A stretch of 9,884 bases of DNA from assembly GCA_002085035.1 (NCBI GenBank), contig MZGM01000060.1:1-9884 (forward strand), written 5' to 3'. Of this stretch, positions 6,593 to 9,884 are shown piece by piece. The number at the start of each line of letters is the position of its first letter. Positions within the stretch are counted from its first letter, which is position 1. The notes under the pieces were generated by a model. The model searched no databases, was not told the DNA's origin, and worked only from the letters and a program-made list of their open reading frames with translations. The stretch is from Candidatus Zhuqueibacterota bacterium 4484_219. GTDB lineage: Bacteria; Zhuqueibacterota; JdFR-76; 4484-219. The position numbers and the translations under genes were made by a program.

Positions 6593-7249
6593 ATGCGTGT
6601 GTCCAATAGAATGATTTCTGAGACTTTTATCAATAATGTAATGAAAAGTTTGGAGCGATTAAATGATAGTCAGAACAGAGTTCTTACTGGCCGAAAAGTC
6701 GATCAGCTTTCCGACAGCCCTGTTGATATTAAATCAATTCAACGACTGAACGCCGAGTTGACTGATAATCAAGTTTACCTCGACAATATCCAGAATGGAA
6801 TAGGATGGATAAACTCCTCATCTGCAGCCTTAAGCCAGCTAAACGACTTACTCACGGAGGCAAAAAATTTGACCGTAGAGGCCGCCAATGCTACCCGAAG
6901 TGCTACAGATCGACAACGTATTGCCCAACAACTGAATGGAATTCTTGAACAGGTGTTAAGTCTGGGAAATAAAACCTACTTAGACAGTTACATCTTTGCA
7001 GGAACCCGAGTGGATGAGCAACCTTTTGTAGCTCAAAGAGATGTGACAGGAAAGATTACTTCGGTAGATACTTCGGGAGACCTTTCGGGGAAAATATGGC
7101 GTAAGATTGCTAAAACTGAGCGTATTCAAATCAATGCCAACATAGAGGAAATATTTACCGGAGATGAAGGGGTGTTTAACGTGTTAATTGACCTCCGTAT
7201 CAATTTGGTCTTGCGGTGGGTAATCAGATGTTGCGTTTATCTTTGCTGA
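6593..7249 (+). CDS. flgL: Flagellar hook-associated protein 3, FlgL: truncated by internal deletion plus frameshift
   Basis: FlgL is the second hook-filament junction protein, linking FlgK to flagellin. Residues 1-202 are a normal FlgL: N-terminal D0/D1 (MRVSNRMISETFINNVMKSL, then LTGRKVDQLSDSPVD), the region NGIGWINSSSAALSQLNDLL, NKTYLDSYIFAGTR, and the block EIFTGDEGVFNVLIDLR. After Arg202 the frame continues for 16 residues (INLVLRW...YLC) that do not resemble FlgL, then stops. The family is usually about 300 residues and ends in a long C-terminal D1/D0 helix, which this frame lacks. The genuine last residues of FlgL occur in another frame right after the junction (see 7192-7263). As written, the product should not pack its D0 coiled coil and is probably non-functional, unless this is an assembly error. 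GAGGT at 6580-6584 precedes the ATG. Confidence 0.9.
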   Translation: MRVSNRMISETFINNVMKSLERLNDSQNRVLTGRKVDQLSDSPVDIKSIQRLNAELTDNQVYLDNIQNGIGWINSSSAALSQLNDLLTEAKNLTVEAANATRSATDRQRIAQQLNGILEQVLSLGNKTYLDSYIFAGTRVDEQPFVAQRDVTGKITSVDTSGDLSGKIWRKIAKTERIQINANIEEIFTGDEGVFNVLIDLRINLVLRWVIRCCVYLC

Positions 7250-7263
7250 ACTACCTGAAATAA
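7192..7263 (+). pseudogene. flgL: Out-of-frame remnant of the FlgL C-terminus
   Basis: In the frame ending at TAA 7261-7263, the sequence reads PPYQFGLAVGNQML followed by RLSLLNYLK. This strongly resembles the ending of FlgL proteins, where a helix of the type YQ..LAVGAR...LSLLDYL closes the chain. The frame has a TGA at 7189-7191, so the segment cannot be read on its own and lacks a start codon. It directly abuts the last FlgL-like codons of the upstream frame (LIDLR, ending at 7198). This places a deletion junction at about 7192-7200, with loss of roughly 75-80 codons and a non-multiple-of-three length. The match is made from memory of the family, not by alignment. Confidence 0.75.
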
Positions 7264-7280
7264 ACAAAAGGAAATTCATC

Positions 7281-7748
7281 ATGTCCGTGGCAATAACTAC
7301 TTCAAAGATTGAAATTAATTCTGCACGTTGGGGGAAATTACTGGTAGATCCAGACGATATAATTGAATTTCCACGCGGGATTATTGGCTTCGAAAAGTAC
7401 AAAAAGTTCGCTATTTTTGAGTCTCAAGATTTCAAACCTTTTCAGTTATTAATTTCTGTGGAGCAAGAAAATATCGGTTTTGTCATCATTAACCCGTTCA
7501 ACTTTTGTCCTGATTACAAACCCAAGATTATTCCCTTGGATTTGAAGGAGCTTAACATTCAGAATGGTGACAGGTTTTTAATCTATGCTATTGTTACTTT
7601 GGCTCCTGATTCCAGGCAATCTACCGCCAATTTGCGCGGACCAATAATAATCAATTTGAAGAAAAGAATCGGCAAACAAGTTATCATTCCTAATGAAGAA
7701 TATTCTATCAAACATCCAATCTTGCCTCAAGCTAACGCACTGAACTAA
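7281..7748 (+). CDS. fliW: Flagellar assembly factor FliW (CsrA antagonist)
   Basis: In Bacillus and Campylobacter, FliW is a cytoplasmic partner-switch protein: it binds either flagellin or CsrA, and when flagellin is exported the freed FliW sequesters CsrA, relieving repression of flagellin mRNA. The 155-residue product has the usual length and motifs: KLLVDPDDIIEFPRGIIGFE (19-38), NIGFVIINPFNFCPDY (64-79), IVTLAP (104-109), TANLRGPIIIN (115-125), and a C-terminal block GKQVIIPNEEYSIKHPI. AAAGGA at 7267-7272 precedes the ATG. It is followed after 27 bases by csrA, the classical fliW-csrA pairing, which itself supports the call. Confidence 0.96.
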   Translation: MSVAITTSKIEINSARWGKLLVDPDDIIEFPRGIIGFEKYKKFAIFESQDFKPFQLLISVEQENIGFVIINPFNFCPDYKPKIIPLDLKELNIQNGDRFLIYAIVTLAPDSRQSTANLRGPIIINLKKRIGKQVIIPNEEYSIKHPILPQANALN

Positions 7749-7750
7749 TA

Positions 7751-7769
7751 ACCTCCTTAAATTTTAGGA
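7751..7769 (+). promoter_or_regulatory. Possible hairpin masking the csrA ribosome binding site
   Basis: ACCTCCTTA (7751-7759) is identical to the anti-Shine-Dalgarno tail typical of 16S rRNA. Its TCCT (7754-7757) can pair with AGGA (7766-7769), which is the csrA ribosome binding site, across an 8-base loop. The stem is only 4 base pairs, so it would be weak alone. The GGATG at 7767-7771 also resembles the core of CsrA binding sites, so CsrA autoregulation is conceivable. This is inference from short motifs. Confidence 0.3.
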
Positions 7770-7775
7770 TGAAAA

Positions 7776-8042
7776 ATGTTAGTTTTGACAAGGAAGTCGG
7801 GCGAAAGTATTACCATTGACAACAAAATTCGAGTTTACGTAGTCGAAATACGCCATAACCAAGTCAAGCTTGGCATCGAGGCGCCGCCTAATATTGCTAT
7901 TTTTCGAACTGAACTTCTGGAAAAAATCCGCCAGGAAAATATTCAGGCGATATCGATAGAGAGAGCCACACTTCAAGATTTGGTTAATAAAATTGGTAAA
8001 AACAAAAAGAAAGACAACAAAAACAACCATGGCACAGATTAG
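7776..8042 (+). CDS. csrA: Carbon storage / translational regulator CsrA
   Basis: CsrA is a small dimeric RNA-binding protein that binds GGA-containing hairpins near ribosome binding sites; in FliW-containing bacteria its main target is flagellin mRNA. Residues 1-56 are canonical: MLVLTRKSGESITIDNKIRV, HNQVKLGIEAPPNIAIFR and TELLEKIRQEN. Leu4 and Arg44, key RNA-binding positions in E. coli CsrA, are both present. At 88 residues it is longer than E. coli CsrA (61) and B. subtilis CsrA (74). The extra C-terminus (about 57-88) ends in a lysine- and asparagine-rich tail. FliW-regulated CsrAs typically carry an extended C-terminus that contacts FliW, so part of the extension fits; the basic tail is unusual. 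Its last 14 bases overlap the next gene. Confidence 0.96.
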   Translation: MLVLTRKSGESITIDNKIRVYVVEIRHNQVKLGIEAPPNIAIFRTELLEKIRQENIQAISIERATLQDLVNKIGKNKKKDNKNNHGTD

Positions 8043-9884
8043 AAAAGCAAAGATAACTGGTAAGGCCCAGAAGATTGCAAATGCTTCCAGGCTGTTACAA
8101 CAAGCTGAGAAAACTTTTCAGTCGGGGCAAATTCAGCAGGCGAAAGAATGCTTGTACACTGTTTTGCAATACAAGCCGCAGCACTGGCGAGCTCTTAATG
8201 ACCTGGGAGTAATATTATTTCAAGAAAATAATTTTGTAGAAGCAGAGAAATACTTTCGTCAGAGTCTAAAAAGCAAACCTCAAAATCTCGACGCCTTGCT
8301 AAACTTAATTCAGCTTTATTGGGCACAGAAGCAATATATCCCAGCACTAATGTGTAGTCTAAAGACCTTTCGGCGGTTTCACAAGCATGCCGAAGCAAAA
8401 TCCATTTTGTTAGAAGTATGCACTGGTATTGTGCAGCAGTTCTGTTTTTCCGATGCTTCGACCTTAGAACAGCAATTTTTTCATCTTCGGAGCTACCCCA
8501 AACTTGTATCGGAAATTGAAGAAATCTTTGAGCATAAGGAACAATGGAATCAACACTTTACTCCTCAACAATGCCTATTCCTGGAAGCTACTTTTGCGTT
8601 AATGATTAAGAATTTAGAGTGGTTTGTTTTGAACTTAAGCCGATTAACCACTCTGTCTCAAGCAAATCTTGAGACGATTGTACTTTTTGCATGGGGACTG
8701 TTATTTAGTAACTACGTTTTCGATGCAGTTTTCTTAATTCAGCAACTATCTAAAGCAGATTCACAGAATAAGGTAATTTCCCATTTGCAAGAAGAATACC
8801 GCCAGAGAAAATCCAATCTTCAGGTTCAACAGCTTTATCGTCGAATCCTCATTATTATGGATCAGGGGATTGGCAACATGGTGATGCTGACGCCAACAAT
8901 TCGGGCGCTCAAGCGTTCGTTGCCAGATAGTGAAATTACTGTTTTAGGAAGACAACCGGCGCTTCAGATTCTGGCTGGTTGGGATGCAGTAAAAGCTGTG
9001 GTTACCGAACCTCCCGCCGAGCATTTTGACCTGGGCTTTTTCACCATTTGGTCACAGGACTTTGCGCAAAAGTATGGTGAGCAGATCAAAGGGCAGTGTC
9101 GCACGGTTTACCAAATGCAGATAGGCAATCCTGATGTTCATGAATCAGATCATTATTTTGAGATAGCGCGAATATTAGGATTTGAAGATGAAAAGCCCGA
9201 GCCATTCTGTGCCACCCAAAAAGCAGACGTATCACTTCCTGCTAACAAAAAAATAGTGGCACTTGCGGACACGACATTGAATAACAATGGTTGGGAGCGA
9301 AAGCGCTGGCCTTATTATTCGCAATTAGCGCATGAACTGATCAAACAAGGATATGCAGTGGTGCTAATCGGTGGGGAAGAGGAGGCAGCACGGTTCCGTC
9401 CAGAGCAATGGCCATCGGAGATCATTAATTGTTTAGGACGGTTCGATTTGCCACAGACTGCTGATATCCTTAGGAAATGCGATCTTTTTATCGGCAACGA
9501 CAGTGGCCCAGCCCATATGGCAGCGGCGTTGGGAGTTGAAACCTATGTAATCTTTGGGCCAACACGGGTGAAAAAGAACAAACCGTTAGGAAAAAAGGTA
9601 ACGGTTATTAATAAAAACTTGCCCTGTAGTCCCTGTCAATACACAGAACGGTGGAATGTGTGTCAGAACTGGCGATGTATGAGTGAGATTACTGTCAATG
9701 AAGTGATAGGAACCTTATCCCACGACACGAACAAACCGCCCCTCCCACTTTCGATTTACGCTCCATCCGATGGGCGAAAGGCGGCGGTAGAGACACCCCC
9801 AACCCTTGCTGATTACTACCCGAGAATGGAATTGAAGAAAGCAGAAAGTTGGGACTTGTGCGTAAGCGTTATTATCCCTACCTA
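8029..9884 (+). CDS. Multidomain glycosyltransferase: TPR repeats, GT9 heptosyltransferase-like domain, start of GT2 domain (3' end outside window)
   Basis: The frame is open from ATG 8029 to the window end (618 complete codons). Residues about 18-118 contain three TPR-like helix pairs (ALNDLGVILFQENNFVEAEK is the clearest). Residues 120-268 are helical and unassigned. Residues 270-560 resemble glycosyltransferase family 9: ILIIMDQGIGNMVMLTPTIR near 273-292, KRWP at 425-428, VLIGGEEE from 445, GNDSGPAH at 489-496, and a cysteine cluster (C533, C536, C545, C550) as in many GT9 proteins. A proline-rich linker (565-610) leads to VSVIIPT at 612-618, the usual opening of a family 2 GT-A glycosyltransferase. 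There is no signal peptide, so the protein is probably cytoplasmic. The start overlaps csrA by 14 bases and has no clear Shine-Dalgarno, suggesting coupling to csrA translation. Its place after fliW-csrA suggests flagellin glycosylation; envelope glycan synthesis is the alternative. Confidence 0.85.
   Translation, partial: MAQIRKAKITGKAQKIANASRLLQQAEKTFQSGQIQQAKECLYTVLQYKPQHWRALNDLGVILFQENNFVEAEKYFRQSLKSKPQNLDALLNLIQLYWAQKQYIPALMCSLKTFRRFHKHAEAKSILLEVCTGIVQQFCFSDASTLEQQFFHLRSYPKLVSEIEEIFEHKEQWNQHFTPQQCLFLEATFALMIKNLEWFVLNLSRLTTLSQANLETIVLFAWGLLFSNYVFDAVFLIQQLSKADSQNKVISHLQEEYRQRKSNLQVQQLYRRILIIMDQGIGNMVMLTPTIRALKRSLPDSEITVLGRQPALQILAGWDAVKAVVTEPPAEHFDLGFFTIWSQDFAQKYGEQIKGQCRTVYQMQIGNPDVHESDHYFEIARILGFEDEKPEPFCATQKADVSLPANKKIVALADTTLNNNGWERKRWPYYSQLAHELIKQGYAVVLIGGEEEAARFRPEQWPSEIINCLGRFDLPQTADILRKCDLFIGNDSGPAHMAAALGVETYVIFGPTRVKKNKPLGKKVTVINKNLPCSPCQYTERWNVCQNWRCMSEITVNEVIGTLSHDTNKPPLPLSIYAPSDGRKAAVETPPTLADYYPRMELKKAESWDLCVSVIIPT

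Noticed and set aside
9315..9497. 60-codon minus-strand frame in the last gene
   Set aside because: It lies opposite conserved GT9 motifs, and its composition looks like an antisense shadow.

Overview
This window is a stretch of a bacterial flagellar gene cluster read entirely on the + strand, with very short gaps or small overlaps between genes, so it looks like one long operon that runs off both ends. The L-ring and P-ring genes (flgH, flgI) and the P-ring chaperone flgA mean a diderm (Gram-negative-type) flagellated bacterium. The fliW-csrA pair, moderately AT-rich DNA and a FlgJ carrying an SLT-type lytic transglycosylase domain are not the enterobacterial pattern. A deep-branching diderm phylum (for example in the FCB group) would fit, but I cannot place the organism with confidence from sequence alone.

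Layout: positions 1-474 hold the 3' part of flgF (proximal rod). Then come flgG (distal rod, 502-1290), flgA (P-ring chaperone, 1334-2098), flgH (L-ring, 2125-2709), flgI (P-ring, 2727-3845), flgJ (rod cap plus peptidoglycan lytic enzyme, TTG start at 3855), flgN (export chaperone, 4644-5153), flgK (first hook-filament junction protein, 5156-6529) and flgL (second junction protein, from 6593). They are followed by fliW (7281-7748), csrA (7776-8042) and a large open gene (8029 to beyond 9884) that overlaps the end of csrA. There is no tRNA, rRNA, CRISPR array, insertion sequence or clear terminator. No stretch over 300 bases lacks a gene.

The genes follow the order of flagellar assembly: rod, rings, rod cap and wall-degrading enzyme, chaperone, junction proteins, then the FliW-CsrA switch that in other bacteria ties flagellin translation to export. 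The last gene encodes TPR repeats, a family 9 (heptosyltransferase-like) glycosyltransferase domain, a proline-rich linker and the first residues of a family 2 glycosyltransferase domain. Its position makes flagellin or filament glycosylation an attractive inference.

Two things stand out. First, flgL is broken: its reading frame is normal to about residue 202, then jumps to an off-frame 16-residue tail, while the true FlgL C-terminus is found immediately downstream in another frame (7192-7263). About 75-80 residues of coding sequence seem to be missing at the junction, by real deletion or misassembly. Second, the TPR-GT9-GT2 multidomain gene is translationally linked to csrA. Smaller observations include an FlgH without a lipobox, no flgM at its common place beside flgN, an 18-base perfect palindrome early in flgN, and a copy of the 16S anti-Shine-Dalgarno sequence just upstream of the csrA ribosome binding site.
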